Shown here piece after piece: positions 21,024 to 31,031 of a stretch of DNA of 33,525 nucleotides. The stretch comes from Bacillota bacterium (GTDB lineage Bacteria; Bacillota; Dethiobacteria; DTU022; UBA8154): positions 1-33,525 of the forward strand of contig JAUSPO010000117.1 of the NCBI GenBank assembly GCA_030656575.1, given 5' to 3'. Numbering within the stretch: position 1 is the first letter of the stretch; the number at the start of each line of letters is the position of its first letter. The notes beneath the pieces were generated by a model. It did not search any database. It saw nothing but the letters and a program-made list of their open reading frames with translations, and was not told the DNA's origin. The position numbers were made by a program, and so were the translations under genes.

Positions 21024-23483
21024 ATGAAAGTTCCTTTCAACTGGCTCCGTGAGTATGTGGAGATTCCTTATTCTCCTGAAGAACTTGCGGAACGCCTGAC
21101 AATGTCTGGGATTGAGGTGGGGGCAGTTAATCGTTTTGCCCCCCTTGATGATAATATTGTGGCAGCAAAAATTGAAAACGTGTCTTTACATCCCGGTTCT
21201 GAAAAACTTCAGATCGTTGAAGTAAATGCAGGGAGCAGGCTGCTTAAAATAGTCTGCGGTGCCTGGAATATTAAAAAGGGAGATCTAGTTCCATTTGCTC
21301 TTCCAGGAGCGGTTTTGCCAGGAGGACAGGAAATACAGGCTGCAGAGGTCAAGGGGATTCTTTCCCCGGGGATGCTTTGCTCGGCCGGAGAATTGGGCCT
21401 GGATCTCGTCCAGAACGAGGATGGAATCTTAGTTATTGATGAAGTATGTAAACCTGGAACAAGGTTGACGGATATACTTTTTATCAATGAACCTGTGCTC
21501 GAGCTGGAACTTACTCCGAACCGGTCCGATTGCCTGGGGTTGCTGGGAGTGGCTTACGAAGTCGCCGCCCATACTGGTGGAAGGATAATACTTCCTAGTT
21601 TTGAGGTTGAGGAGAAAGGCAGAGATATTCATGAACTCACGGAAGTTTCAATCTTAGAGCCCGACCTTTGTTACCGTTATACAGCCAGGGTTATGGAAGG
21701 TTTTCGGATAGCCCCATCGCCTTTGAATATGCAGCTTCGGCTTCTTTCGGCAGGCGTTCGTTCAATTTATAACCTGGTGGATGTAACAAACTATGTAATG
21801 TGGGAAACTGGTTTTCCTATGCATGCTTTTGACTATGATAAACTGGAAAAAGGAAAAATACGGGTTCGCCGTGCTCAACCCGGTGAAAAAATTGTTACTC
21901 TTGACGGCTTGTCGAGAAACCTGGACTCTGAGATACTGGTTATCGCTGATGACAGGGTACCTGTGGGATTGGCAGGGGTGATGGGAGGAGAATATACGGA
22001 GATAACAGGGGAAACGACGCGCCTGCTCCTTGAGGCTGCCTGTTTTAACCCCATGAACATTCGCATGACTGCCCGGAGAATGAACCTGCCTTCTGAGGCA
22101 TCTCAGCGCTATGAAAAGGGCGTAGACCCTGAAGGCGCTGTATTTGCCCAGAACAGGGCAGTACACCTTATACAGCAGACTGCCGGAGGAGAAATCTGCC
22201 GTGGTATGATTGATAATTACCCAAAACCTTATCTGGTGCCGCGTATTACTTTGAGATCCAAGAAAGTTGATGAAGTCTTAGGTTTCAGTGTGGGCGAAGG
22301 TGAAATAGAAGGGATCCTGGACAGGTTGCATTTAAAAGTGCAGCCCGTTTCAGATATTGCCACTTCCTCGTCATGTTGCAGGGAAAAGTCCCAGGGAGCT
22401 GTTTATAGTATTGAAGTCCCTTCTTTCCGGGGTGACATAAAGGAGGAAATCGACCTTATCGAAGAAATAGCCAGGATTAAAGGCTTTGACAATATACCTG
22501 TAACTCTCCCGGTAGGTGTTATTACTGCGGGCAGGCCTTCAGAAGAAAGAAGGGTTATGGATAGGGCCAAGGATATCCTGGTTTCATGTGGACTCCAGGA
22601 AATTATTACCCTTTCTTTCATGAGCCCAAGGTTTTTAGATGAACTAAATCTGCCCTCTGAAGACTTGAGACGCAGTGCCATCAAATTGCAAAACCCCCTA
22701 TCCGAAGAACAGAGTGTCCTGCGTACGACTCTAATTCCCGGGGCCCTGCAGGTAATGCAGTATAATTTTAACAGGCAGACAGAACATCAGCTGCTCTTTG
22801 AAATTGGTAAGGTTTTTTTGCCTGATGGTGAAAATGAAAAACTCCCTCTGGAAAAAGTAATGGCCTGTCTTGCCTTGAGCGGCAGCACGCCGCAGAATGA
22901 CTGGCAAAAACCTTCCAGCCCAATCGATTACTATTATCTCAAAGGCATACTGGAGACACTGCTTAACAGCCTCGGTATAGACAATTACCGTTGGATTCCG
23001 GAGCAGCTGCCTCTTTTACATCCTGTCAGGGGTGCTAAACTGATCGTAGATGGTAAAGAAGCAGGTTTTCTTGGGGCAATACACCCTGCGCTGCAGGAAA
23101 AACTCCAATTCAGGCAGGATGTTTACCTCGCTGAGCTTGATCTCCGGGTATTTTTTGGGTCAGCGTCCCTATTACCTTCTTTTATGCCTCTGCCGCGCTT
23201 TCCCTCAGTTTTCCGGGATGTGGCATTTACTGTTTCAGAAGAAGTGAGTGCCGGGGACATTATGCAGGATATCAGGGAATGCGGTGGCCCACTGCTCGAG
23301 GATATAAAATTGTTTGACGTTTACAAAGGCAAACAAATACCTGAAGGCAGCCTCAGTTTAGCCTTTGCCCTTACTTTTCGGCATAGTGAAAGAACCCTGA
23401 AAGACGAAGAAATTGATAAGATTCAGGATGCTATGGAGACAATTCTCCATCAAAAATATAAAGCAGTACTCAGAAAACTGTAA
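21024..23483 (+). CDS. pheT: Phenylalanyl-tRNA synthetase beta subunit
   Basis: The protein has 819 residues, typical for bacterial PheT. Domains in order: an N-terminal FNWLREYVEIP start and tRNA/EMAP-like binding domain (about 40-150), B3/4 editing domain (about 210-385, which hydrolyses Tyr-tRNA-Phe), B5 (about 405-495), a catalytic-like core that lacks activity, and a C-terminal ferredoxin-fold anticodon-binding domain (about 725-819) beginning near PLPRFPSVFRDVAFTV. All regions are present without breaks. It forms an alpha2-beta2 tetramer with PheS. GAGGGGGTAG precedes ATG 21024. Confidence 0.97.
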   Translation: MKVPFNWLREYVEIPYSPEELAERLTMSGIEVGAVNRFAPLDDNIVAAKIENVSLHPGSEKLQIVEVNAGSRLLKIVCGAWNIKKGDLVPFALPGAVLPGGQEIQAAEVKGILSPGMLCSAGELGLDLVQNEDGILVIDEVCKPGTRLTDILFINEPVLELELTPNRSDCLGLLGVAYEVAAHTGGRIILPSFEVEEKGRDIHELTEVSILEPDLCYRYTARVMEGFRIAPSPLNMQLRLLSAGVRSIYNLVDVTNYVMWETGFPMHAFDYDKLEKGKIRVRRAQPGEKIVTLDGLSRNLDSEILVIADDRVPVGLAGVMGGEYTEITGETTRLLLEAACFNPMNIRMTARRMNLPSEASQRYEKGVDPEGAVFAQNRAVHLIQQTAGGEICRGMIDNYPKPYLVPRITLRSKKVDEVLGFSVGEGEIEGILDRLHLKVQPVSDIATSSSCCREKSQGAVYSIEVPSFRGDIKEEIDLIEEIARIKGFDNIPVTLPVGVITAGRPSEERRVMDRAKDILVSCGLQEIITLSFMSPRFLDELNLPSEDLRRSAIKLQNPLSEEQSVLRTTLIPGALQVMQYNFNRQTEHQLLFEIGKVFLPDGENEKLPLEKVMACLALSGSTPQNDWQKPSSPIDYYYLKGILETLLNSLGIDNYRWIPEQLPLLHPVRGAKLIVDGKEAGFLGAIHPALQEKLQFRQDVYLAELDLRVFFGSASLLPSFMPLPRFPSVFRDVAFTVSEEVSAGDIMQDIRECGGPLLEDIKLFDVYKGKQIPEGSLSLAFALTFRHSERTLKDEEIDKIQDAMETILHQKYKAVLRKL

Positions 23484-23545
23484 AAGAAGGATTCAGAGTC
23501 GCTTCAGGCGAATATTGCTATAGATGGTTAAAAGGAGGGTCTTTA

Positions 23546-24379
23546 TTGCACTGCCTATTCCAACGTAACTGGCATTCTTCAGTACGCCTGGAGGATAAAA
23601 ATCTGCTCTCAGAGGTAACGTATTGCGGTACGGACAGGGAGGTTTGTGCGCGGTTAATAGTTGATCCCAAGACCTTTGCTGTAATAAGTGCAGTCTGGGA
23701 AAGATATCGTACTCCCGAAAAAGCAGGTTATGAATCGGTCGTTCTGCCGCAGTTGGATGGAATGGTGGCCTATTTGGGGTGTGGTGGTGCTCTTCGTGAA
23801 GGTCTGGCTCCGCTACACGACTCCTATGCAACTTCATTTTTCGCTGAGACGGTACGTGGTATCGTCCAGGCTGAAACTTTTCTCGTGGAAGAGAGGGGTT
23901 ATCTCTCAGCTCAGGCTTATGAAGAATACTGGAACAAGATCTATCATAATTCCTGCCGCTATTACAGTAATCTGGATCGGGTATCATCTGGATGGTACGA
24001 GCACGTTGGGTATCACATCCGGGATGGATGCCTTTTTAACCGTATGAAGAGCCAAAGTCTTTACCTAAAGGAAGATTCCTACCTGCTGAACGGGCATATT
24101 AACGATTCTTTTCACGGAGTTGCCCTGGAGCTTGAGTTGGAGAAAGATTCAAGGCGGGTAAGAAGGGCCGAAGGTCATCTTTGGCGCGCCCCTGATCCTG
24201 TATGCAAGGAGTCGGCAGCGTTGATAAAAGAACTTGAAGGAATAAATCTTATTGGTTTTTCCAAGAAAGATATAGCTGGATTTTTAGGAAACGGCAGCGG
24301 TTGTGTCCATTTTATCGATCTGGCCTTCGACGCTTTGGAGACCTTAAATCTACAGCAGTCTCTAATGGAGGGTTCTTAG
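23546..24379 (+). CDS. DUF2889-like protein of unknown function
   Basis: The protein has 277 residues from TTG 23546, placed eight bases after AAAGGAGGG. I see no membrane segment. It reads as a mixed alpha/beta protein with clustered motifs: LPQLDGMVAYLGCGGALREGL, YYSNLDRVSSGWYEHVGYH and a C-terminal GSGCVHFIDLAFDALETL. The last motif, Cys-x-His ... Asp, resembles DUF2889 proteins. No enzymatic activity is known to me. The gene is in tight order with pheT and zapA, ending immediately before the zapA start (no gap), so the three are likely co-expressed. Assignment of the family is tentative; existence as a real gene is well supported by codon pattern, ribosome site and spacing. Confidence 0.6.
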   Translation: MHCLFQRNWHSSVRLEDKNLLSEVTYCGTDREVCARLIVDPKTFAVISAVWERYRTPEKAGYESVVLPQLDGMVAYLGCGGALREGLAPLHDSYATSFFAETVRGIVQAETFLVEERGYLSAQAYEEYWNKIYHNSCRYYSNLDRVSSGWYEHVGYHIRDGCLFNRMKSQSLYLKEDSYLLNGHINDSFHGVALELELEKDSRRVRRAEGHLWRAPDPVCKESAALIKELEGINLIGFSKKDIAGFLGNGSGCVHFIDLAFDALETLNLQQSLMEGS

Positions 24380-24631
24380 ATGTCAAAGGATGAATGGAAA
24401 AAAAGAGTTATAGTAAAGATACTGGGTGAGGAATATGTAATCAGCAGTCCGTCGTCGAGCGGGCACATGCACGAAGTCGCTGAACACATTGATAAATTGA
24501 TGATCGAGCTTTGCGAAAAGTACCCCCGCATGAGCATGCAAAAAATAGCTGTTTTAGCTTCGCTGAACCTGGCAAGCGATCTTTTGTCTTTGCAAAGAGA
24601 TAGAAGAGATAAAAAAGACAGAAAAAGGTGA
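24380..24631 (+). CDS. zapA: Cell division protein ZapA
   Basis: The protein has 83 residues, matching small Firmicute ZapA. The globular N-terminal part has RVIVKILGEEYVISS and a helical part has VAEHIDKLMIELCEKYPRMSMQKIAVLASLNLASDLLSLQ, then a charged tail. ZapA binds FtsZ and bundles filaments at the division ring. AGGGTTCTT gives only a modest ribosome site; the start directly follows the stop of the preceding gene, suggesting coupling. The pheT-(unknown)-zapA-cvpA-mutS2 order is conserved in Clostridia. Confidence 0.85.
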   Translation: MSKDEWKKRVIVKILGEEYVISSPSSSGHMHEVAEHIDKLMIELCEKYPRMSMQKIAVLASLNLASDLLSLQRDRRDKKDRKR

Positions 24632-24640
24632 AGCTGAGAA

Positions 24641-25192
24641 ATGAACTGGTTGGATTATATCCTAATCTTTATCTTAATATTAAATTTATATAATGGGTTT
24701 AGAAATGGGCTTATCAGCCAGGTTGTTAAAATGGTAAGCCTTTTTATTGCCATCTATTTCGCTGTTTTTTGGAGTAGTGATTTAAAAGGATACCTGATAA
24801 AATATCTAAAACTGGATGAAGTAATGCCTGCAATTTCCCAAAACGGTGAAGTATCAATATGGTTTACGGAAATCATGCTTAATATTATATCTTTTATGAT
24901 ATTATTTTTGCTCATTGGACTTATTCTGAGCATCTTTACAGGAAGACTCAAAATATTGAACAGGATTCCTATCATTGGCCCTATAAATGCTTTATCAGGC
25001 GGCATCTTAGGCGCTGCCAAAGGAATTCTCATTATTTTTTTGATCGTGTCGCTTCTTTCTTTAGTTGGGACCGATTTCATGAACAATATGGTTGATGCAT
25101 CTGTCCTGGTTGCCCTGTCACATCATTACATGCCCCTGTTTTTTGGTTTGATTATGGACTTTATTATGGGGCGTTTGGGGACAATAGTGTAA
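24641..25192 (+). CDS. cvpA: CvpA family membrane protein
   Basis: The protein has 183 residues with four hydrophobic segments (about 4-25, 29-45, 85-105, 120-142). The start MNWLDYILIFILILNLYNGFRNGLI is the CvpA signature (first 20 residues NWLDYILIFILILNLYNGFR), and GGILGAAKGILIIFLIVSLL is the conserved last helix region. CvpA proteins were named for colicin V production in E. coli and are linked to envelope integrity. The start lies nine bases after zapA. Confidence 0.85.
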   Translation: MNWLDYILIFILILNLYNGFRNGLISQVVKMVSLFIAIYFAVFWSSDLKGYLIKYLKLDEVMPAISQNGEVSIWFTEIMLNIISFMILFLLIGLILSIFTGRLKILNRIPIIGPINALSGGILGAAKGILIIFLIVSLLSLVGTDFMNNMVDASVLVALSHHYMPLFFGLIMDFIMGRLGTIV

Positions 25193-25194
25193 GA

Positions 25195-25788
25195 ATGAGA
25201 TCTAAGATCTTAGGGAAAGAGTTTTTTGAAAAAGATACAATACAAGCAGCTCGTTCTTTATTGGGTGATGTCCTTGTCCATGACTCCCCGCAGGGGCGCA
25301 CTTCCGGCATCATTGTTGAAACGGAGGCATATCTAAGTCAGGGTGACCCCGCATGTCATGCGGCAAAAGGAAAAACGAAAAGAAACGCAGTAATGTTTGG
25401 CCCTCCTGGGAGGGCCTATGTTTATTTGATTTATGGAAGTTATTATTGTTTTAATGCTGTTACAAATCAAGAGGATGTAGGGGAAGCTGTCCTGATCCGT
25501 GCTCTCGAACCGTTAGAAGGCCTGGATCTTATGGAAAAAAGGCGTGGATTAGGCCAAAAGATAACGAACCTGACGAGTGGCCCGGGAAAACTATGTGACG
25601 CGATGGGTATCAGTAAGGAACAAAATGGACTTTCTCTGCAGAAGTATCCTCTTTTCATTACTGAGGGTGTGGAAATAGAAAGCTCTTCTATAGGGGTATC
25701 AGGGCGTATTGGCATTAACCAGGCGCAGGATAAACCCTGGAGATTTTTTATTATTGGGAATATCTTTTTGTCGAGAAGAGGTGTTTAA
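25195..25788 (+). CDS. 3-methyladenine DNA glycosylase (AAG/MPG family)
   Basis: The protein has 197 residues, the normal length for the bacterial AAG family. It contains ARSLLGDVLVHD near 20, the catalytic-region Glu in VETEAYLSQGDPACHA (about 41-56), RNAVMFGPPGRAYVYLIYGSYYCFNAVT (in parts) and LTSGPGKLCDAMGI. These residues form the hydrolase pocket that flips out and excises alkylated purines and hypoxanthine. The gene starts two bases after cvpA and directly abuts mutS2, so it belongs to the same operon. Confidence 0.93.
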   Translation: MRSKILGKEFFEKDTIQAARSLLGDVLVHDSPQGRTSGIIVETEAYLSQGDPACHAAKGKTKRNAVMFGPPGRAYVYLIYGSYYCFNAVTNQEDVGEAVLIRALEPLEGLDLMEKRRGLGQKITNLTSGPGKLCDAMGISKEQNGLSLQKYPLFITEGVEIESSSIGVSGRIGINQAQDKPWRFFIIGNIFLSRRGV

Positions 25789-28191
25789 ATGGACAAAGCC
25801 GGACGTATTCTGGAGTTTGAAAAAATTAGGGGGCAGTTACGGAATTTTACTCTTACAGTTCCGGGTGACCAAATGGCTGCTGATCTGAAACCTTCCACCA
25901 ATCTGGAAAAAGTCATTGCCCTGCAGGGAGAGACTTCAGAGGCAGCGGGTATTATTTTGCAAAAAAACCTCTCTTTTCAAGGATGTGGTGATCTTATGCC
26001 TTATCTCAAACGGGCAGAAAGAGGAGGTATTTTAAACCAGACTGAGCTAAAAGCAATAGAAATATTCTTACGGTCACTGGAGAGGGTAAAAACTTATTTT
26101 TTCAGAGAAAACGAGATGAAAGAAAGATTTCCCCGTCTCCATAAATTTGTCATGGAATTTAAGATATTTCCTGATCTCACATCACAGTTGGAAAAATGCC
26201 TGGATTCCAAAGGCGAAATACGTGACAATGCTTCTCCACGTCTATCTTCTTTACGTTCCGAAGAAAAACGGCTCCAGGAGAAAATCAGACGTTCCCTCGA
26301 ATCTTTCCTGAAGGCTCCCCAGTACCAAAAATACCTCCAGGAGAATATTGTTACGGTAAGACATGATAGGTATGTTCTTCCTATCAAGCAGGAATACCGT
26401 AATAGGTTTCCCGGTGTAGTCCATGATCAGTCCGCAAGCGGCGTTACTCTTTTCATTGAACCCCTTCCTGTGCTGGAACTCAACAATCGTTTACGGGGGA
26501 TAAAAGGCAGTATCGAGGATGAAATAGAGAAAATACTGCAGAAACTAACTCAGCTTGTAAGTATAAATTCAGAAGCAGTAATATCTGCCTACGAGGCCTA
26601 CGGGATGTTGGATTTTGTTCTGGCGCGGGGACACCTCAGCATCTCTCACAGAGCGAGGGAACCTCTTTTTAATAAGAGAGGGTATCTCTCAATAATCAAA
26701 GGACGCCATCCCCTGCTGCCCGTAAGAAGCGCAGTTCCAGTCGATGTTCACTTGGGTGGCGATTTTAATACTCTGGTTATTACCGGTCCGAATACCGGCG
26801 GCAAGACAGTCACACTAAAAACAATAGGCCTTTTTGCTCTCATGGCACAGTGTGGACTTCACATCCCGGCAGATGCCGGCACAGATCTGGGTATCTTTGA
26901 AGGTGTCTGGTGCGACATTGGCGATGAACAAAATATAGAGCAGTCACTCAGCACTTTTTCGGGTCATATGATGAATATCATTGAAATACTTCAAAAGTCC
27001 GGTTCTTCTTCATTAGTACTCCTTGATGAACTTGGGTCGGGTACCGACCCCTCGGAAGGGTCCGCCCTGGCCATGGCTATTCTCGATGAGCTTCATTCCC
27101 GTGGAGCCAGAACAGTGGCAACCACACATATTAATGAATTGAAAGTATTTGCCCATCTAAATGAAGGTATGGAGAATGCATCAATGGAGTTCGATCCCCT
27201 TACATTAAGCCCTACATTCCGTCTGCTTATAGGAGTTCCGGGACAAAGCAACGCGCTCACTGTTGCGGGGATGCTGGGTATGTCGTCAGAGATTATTGAC
27301 AAAGCCCGTTCATATATAAGTAAGGAGTTCCTGGACCTGGAAGAAGTCGTTTCCGGACTTGTGGAAGAGAGGCGCAAGCTTTCTCAGGATAGTGGCAAAA
27401 TCGAGGCAATAAAAATGGAAATGGCGACTTTACTGAGGGAAATTGAAGAGGAAAAGGAAAGCCTGAAGCAGAAAAGGAGAGAAATCCTGAAAAAGGCCCG
27501 GGATGAGGCTGGTGAGATCGTCAGAACTATCGAGAAGAAAACCGGTGAGATATTAAAAGCGCTTCACCGTATTGAACGGGAAAAAAGCGGCAGGGAAGCC
27601 CTTGCACTGGGAGAAGAATCAAGAAAAGAAATGAAAACTTTAAAGGAAGAGTTACGTGCTCATGAAATACGGGAAGAGATGCAAAGAAAACCTCTGAAGC
27701 GGGATGAAATACGAGAAGGACAGGCTGTTTACGTGAAAAGTCTTCGCTGCCCCGGAGAGATTATTCGCATCAATTCAGATGAAGAAATCCAGGTTCAGGC
27801 TGGCGTTTTTAGGATTAACACAGGCCTTTATGACCTTGAAGTATATAATAAAAAAGATGAATTGAAAGAAAAGCAGTTGAAAAAGAAAGAGGAAGTTGCA
27901 AAGAGCCGGGCGTTGATGTGGGAAAAAAGCGGCTCAGTCAGTCATAAACTGGACCTGCGCGGTCTTAACCTTGAAGAAGCAATTATAAAAGTTGAAAAAC
28001 ATTTGGATGATGCCATACTTGCAGGCCTTGACAGAATAGATCTAATCCATGGTAAAGGGACAGGCAGGCTTCGCAGTGGGTTGCAAGAATACCTTCAGGG
28101 CAGAAACCACCTGCAAAGCTACCGATTGGGCGATCAAGGTGAGGGAGGAAGCGGAGTTACTATTGTTTATTTAAAAAAAACCGGCGAGTGA
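25789..28191 (+). CDS. mutS2: MutS2 (ribosome-rescue/recombination ATPase)
   Basis: The protein has 800 residues. A core and lever region (about 1-320) leads to the ABC ATPase with Walker A GPNTGGKTVTLKT near 332-344 and Walker B region LLDELGSGTDPSEGSALA near 409-426. A long coiled coil (about 515-625) follows, then KOW-like and C-terminal Smr domain (about 720-800) with LDLRGLNLEEA and LIHGKGTGRLRSGLQEYL. MutS2 lacks the mismatch-binding domain of MutS; in Bacillus it splits collided ribosomes, and in others it restrains homologous recombination. GAGAAGAGGTG gives the ribosome site. It is the last gene of the plus-strand operon and meets the convergent penicillin-binding protein gene 35 bases later. 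Confidence 0.95.
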   Translation: MDKAGRILEFEKIRGQLRNFTLTVPGDQMAADLKPSTNLEKVIALQGETSEAAGIILQKNLSFQGCGDLMPYLKRAERGGILNQTELKAIEIFLRSLERVKTYFFRENEMKERFPRLHKFVMEFKIFPDLTSQLEKCLDSKGEIRDNASPRLSSLRSEEKRLQEKIRRSLESFLKAPQYQKYLQENIVTVRHDRYVLPIKQEYRNRFPGVVHDQSASGVTLFIEPLPVLELNNRLRGIKGSIEDEIEKILQKLTQLVSINSEAVISAYEAYGMLDFVLARGHLSISHRAREPLFNKRGYLSIIKGRHPLLPVRSAVPVDVHLGGDFNTLVITGPNTGGKTVTLKTIGLFALMAQCGLHIPADAGTDLGIFEGVWCDIGDEQNIEQSLSTFSGHMMNIIEILQKSGSSSLVLLDELGSGTDPSEGSALAMAILDELHSRGARTVATTHINELKVFAHLNEGMENASMEFDPLTLSPTFRLLIGVPGQSNALTVAGMLGMSSEIIDKARSYISKEFLDLEEVVSGLVEERRKLSQDSGKIEAIKMEMATLLREIEEEKESLKQKRREILKKARDEAGEIVRTIEKKTGEILKALHRIEREKSGREALALGEESRKEMKTLKEELRAHEIREEMQRKPLKRDEIREGQAVYVKSLRCPGEIIRINSDEEIQVQAGVFRINTGLYDLEVYNKKDELKEKQLKKKEEVAKSRALMWEKSGSVSHKLDLRGLNLEEAIIKVEKHLDDAILAGLDRIDLIHGKGTGRLRSGLQEYLQGRNHLQSYRLGDQGEGGSGVTIVYLKKTGE

Positions 28192-28226
28192 ATTCCGTCC
28201 GCCAAGCAGCTTTAGCCTTTTCCAGT

Positions 28227-30956
28227 CTACGGAGGAGGCTTTTTCGGCCCTCTGCCCCGGTTATCTGCCCCTGGCTGCGGCTGCTCCGGCAGTATGGCGG
28301 TTACGTCGTTTCCATTATCATCATTAGGGGGATCTTCGCGCTGTATATCTTCAGGAATGAAGATTACCCACTCCAATGGTTTAGATTTTACTCCCTCAGA
28401 ATTAACACCAACCAGGTAATAGATATACACGACTCCACGTTCAACAGTATGATCGAAATATCGTCCGATGGAACCGGGAAGCTTTTGCAAAAGTGATGCT
28501 TCCTCTTCTCCTTCTTTAATCCGGTAAATCCTGTACTCAATAAGGTCCGGGTGAAGCTGCCATTCAAGAAGAGTCCTGAGTGGTTCTATCAGCAGATGAA
28601 CATTGAAATCGATTGGTTCTGATGCTGGCCTTGAATGTTCCTCACAATAATTTGTTGGTGGCATTAATCCCATATCTTCCGGTCCTCTTCCAACCGTTCC
28701 CCTCCAGCGTTCATCGGTCAGCTCAAAATCAGGTCTGTTCAAAAAGGTTCTTGTTTCGATTTCATGATCAGGACAGAAATTTCCTGGTATAAGCCCACTT
28801 ACTGTGCAAATTTCCATTTCCAGATGTAGATTGCAATTATGCTGAGGGACCATACCTGTTGGGAAGATTTCGCTGACGATTGATTCTGATGGACAATAAG
28901 GCCCCGGCCTTAAGCCGGATTTATTGCAAATACTGATGGGCCCGCTGATTCCTGAAGGCCTCACAAAGTCTATTGGTTCAAGATCCTCTATTATTTTGGG
29001 GAGTAGAGCGTTCATGTAGGTTACGGGAGTCCCACTCCCTCCGGCAACAGTCCCAAGCTTTGGAATATCATGACCAATCCAGAAGGAGACCACAATTTCG
29101 GGCGTATAAGATACAAGATATGCGTCCCGGTTTTCGTTAGTTGTTCCGGTTTTTGCAGCCACTGGATATCCTATTCTCAGCCTTCCGGCGGTTCCTCTTC
29201 GTACTACATCTTTAAGAATATCCGTCATCAAAAAAGCTGTTTGCGGCGAAAGCACGGCCTCAGGTTCACTGCGGTGCTCATAGATGAGTTGATCGTTACG
29301 ATCTTTAATTTTCTTTACTGTGAAAAAATCTATCCTTATACCCTGGTTGGCCAGGACTGCGTAGGCCTGTGCCATATCAAAAGCTGTTACACCATGGGTT
29401 AAACCACCCAGGGTAGTTGCAAGGTTAAAGTCATCGCTGTGAAGTGTGGAGAGCCCCATTCTTTTAGCATATTCCATTCCTATATTAGGCGTCAATTGCT
29501 CAAACGCTCTCACAGCCGGCACATTCCATGACCAAACCAATGCCTCGCGAACAGTAATCAGACCTCGGAAGCGCCTGTCAAAGTTCTCCGGTGTCCAAGT
29601 TCCTCGGATATAGGGGGAATCATCGAGAATCGAACCGGGTGTGAGCATGTTTTCTTCTATGGCAGGTGCATACGTGACGAGAGGCTTTATGGCAGATCCC
29701 GGCTGCCTGCGGCTCAGGTAGCGCAGATCCTGGTTATTTTTCCCGTAATCCCTTCCCCCTACAAGGGCCATTACTTCTCCTGTTACCGGGTTGGCAACTA
29801 CTGCTGCTGCCTGGGGTTGAAGGATCCCTGTCTCGGAAAGGGTTTCCTCAGGGTAACGACTGTAATTTCCTTCTGCCATGAGAGTTTTTAAGCGTCGCAT
29901 ATCCACCCGGATGTTCTGAGAATAGAGGCTTTCATCGCTCAGTACATTTTCTGTGGCTTTCTGTGCTTTTGTGTCAAGGGTGGTGTAGATTTTTAAGCCT
30001 GTGTTATAAATAGCTTCGTATGCCTCTTCACGGCTGCTGAATTCGGGCATGGTTAACAGAATGTTTACCAGTTCATTGTGTAAGACATAATCGACAAAAT
30101 AGGGATGGGGATATTCCCTTGTTTGCAGGTCGGTCAGGATGATTTCCTGTTCTTTTGCCTCCACCAGTTCCCTGTGACTGATGAAGCCGACTTCGTGCAT
30201 TTTGTTAAGTACGAGTGATTGCCTTTGCATTGACTCATTCCAATTTAAATAAGGAGAGTAAAAATTGGGTGAGCGTGGAACTCCCGCTAACAGGCCCCCT
30301 TCGGCAACAGTAAGTTCGTTAGCGCTTTTGTTGAAATACGTATTCGCCGCTGCCTCTATGCCATATGCCCCATGGGCAAAGTAGATTCGGTTTAGATACA
30401 TTTCCAGGATTTCACTTTTGGAATACTTTCTTTCCAGATTAAATGCCAACCAAGCTTCTTGAACTTTTCTACGGTTCGTCTTCTCCGGTGTAAGGAATGC
30501 ATTTTTAATTAACTGCTGTGTTATGGTGCTCCCGCCCTGCACGCCCCATCTTCGCTCGCGAATATTGATAAAGAATGAACGTAATATGGCAATGGGATCC
30601 ACCCCAAAATGTTCATAAAACCTTTCATCTTCGATGGCGATAAACGCATTTTGCACGTGTTTTGGTATCTGCTCAAGGGGGATCTCAATCCGGTTCTGTT
30701 CATTATATAACCTGGTTATTTCGTTTCCATCATTATCAAAAATATACGAAGTAACTGATGGAGGGAGAATTCCCTCGTCAAAGTCCGGAGCATCCTTTAC
30801 ATAAGAATAAACGATAGTCAGTGCTCCTGCGCCTACAATGATAAATGCGATTAAAAATAAAAGAAGTAGAATTTTTATTAATTTAAATAATTTCTTTTTA
30901 ACACTTTTTGTTTTTTTAGATTTTTTTCCTTTATTGTTGTTTTGCCTTATTTGCAT
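28227..30956 (-). CDS. Class A penicillin-binding protein (PBP1A type)
   Basis: The protein has 909 residues from ATG 30956; GAGGTG precedes it at about 30963-30968, while the longer frame to 30998 lacks a site. After a very Lys-rich cytoplasmic tail comes one membrane helix (about 24-50). The GT51 glycosyltransferase (about 75-250) has the catalytic Glu in EDERFYEHFGVD (109-120) and GGSTITQQLIKN (141-152). The transpeptidase has SAIK (421-424, active Ser421), SWN (476-478) and KTG (602-604). The C-terminal region (about 690-909) has two Cys-containing CNKSG/CTVSG repeats and a fibronectin-type III-like end, then an Asp/Pro/Gly-rich tail. It polymerises and crosslinks peptidoglycan outside the membrane. 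It is transcribed alone, divergent from tyrS; a TATAAT box lies at 30984-30979 on the minus strand. Confidence 0.95.
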   Translation of the reverse strand: MQIRQNNNKGKKSKKTKSVKKKLFKLIKILLLLFLIAFIIVGAGALTIVYSYVKDAPDFDEGILPPSVTSYIFDNDGNEITRLYNEQNRIEIPLEQIPKHVQNAFIAIEDERFYEHFGVDPIAILRSFFINIRERRWGVQGGSTITQQLIKNAFLTPEKTNRRKVQEAWLAFNLERKYSKSEILEMYLNRIYFAHGAYGIEAAANTYFNKSANELTVAEGGLLAGVPRSPNFYSPYLNWNESMQRQSLVLNKMHEVGFISHRELVEAKEQEIILTDLQTREYPHPYFVDYVLHNELVNILLTMPEFSSREEAYEAIYNTGLKIYTTLDTKAQKATENVLSDESLYSQNIRVDMRRLKTLMAEGNYSRYPEETLSETGILQPQAAAVVANPVTGEVMALVGGRDYGKNNQDLRYLSRRQPGSAIKPLVTYAPAIEENMLTPGSILDDSPYIRGTWTPENFDRRFRGLITVREALVWSWNVPAVRAFEQLTPNIGMEYAKRMGLSTLHSDDFNLATTLGGLTHGVTAFDMAQAYAVLANQGIRIDFFTVKKIKDRNDQLIYEHRSEPEAVLSPQTAFLMTDILKDVVRRGTAGRLRIGYPVAAKTGTTNENRDAYLVSYTPEIVVSFWIGHDIPKLGTVAGGSGTPVTYMNALLPKIIEDLEPIDFVRPSGISGPISICNKSGLRPGPYCPSESIVSEIFPTGMVPQHNCNLHLEMEICTVSGLIPGNFCPDHEIETRTFLNRPDFELTDERWRGTVGRGPEDMGLMPPTNYCEEHSRPASEPIDFNVHLLIEPLRTLLEWQLHPDLIEYRIYRIKEGEEEASLLQKLPGSIGRYFDHTVERGVVYIYYLVGVNSEGVKSKPLEWVIFIPEDIQREDPPNDDNGNDVTAILPEQPQPGADNRGRGPKKPPP

Positions 30957-31031
30957 ATGCCCCCACCTCACTGAACATATTATACCACAAGACAACACAA
31001 GAGAGAATTGACTAAAAATAAAGTTCTTTGC

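Noticed and set aside
28181-28203. Possible terminator for the penicillin-binding protein gene, with its T-tract inside the mutS2 end
   Set aside because: The stem is four GC pairs with a bulge; too weak to annotate, although eight T follow on the minus strand.
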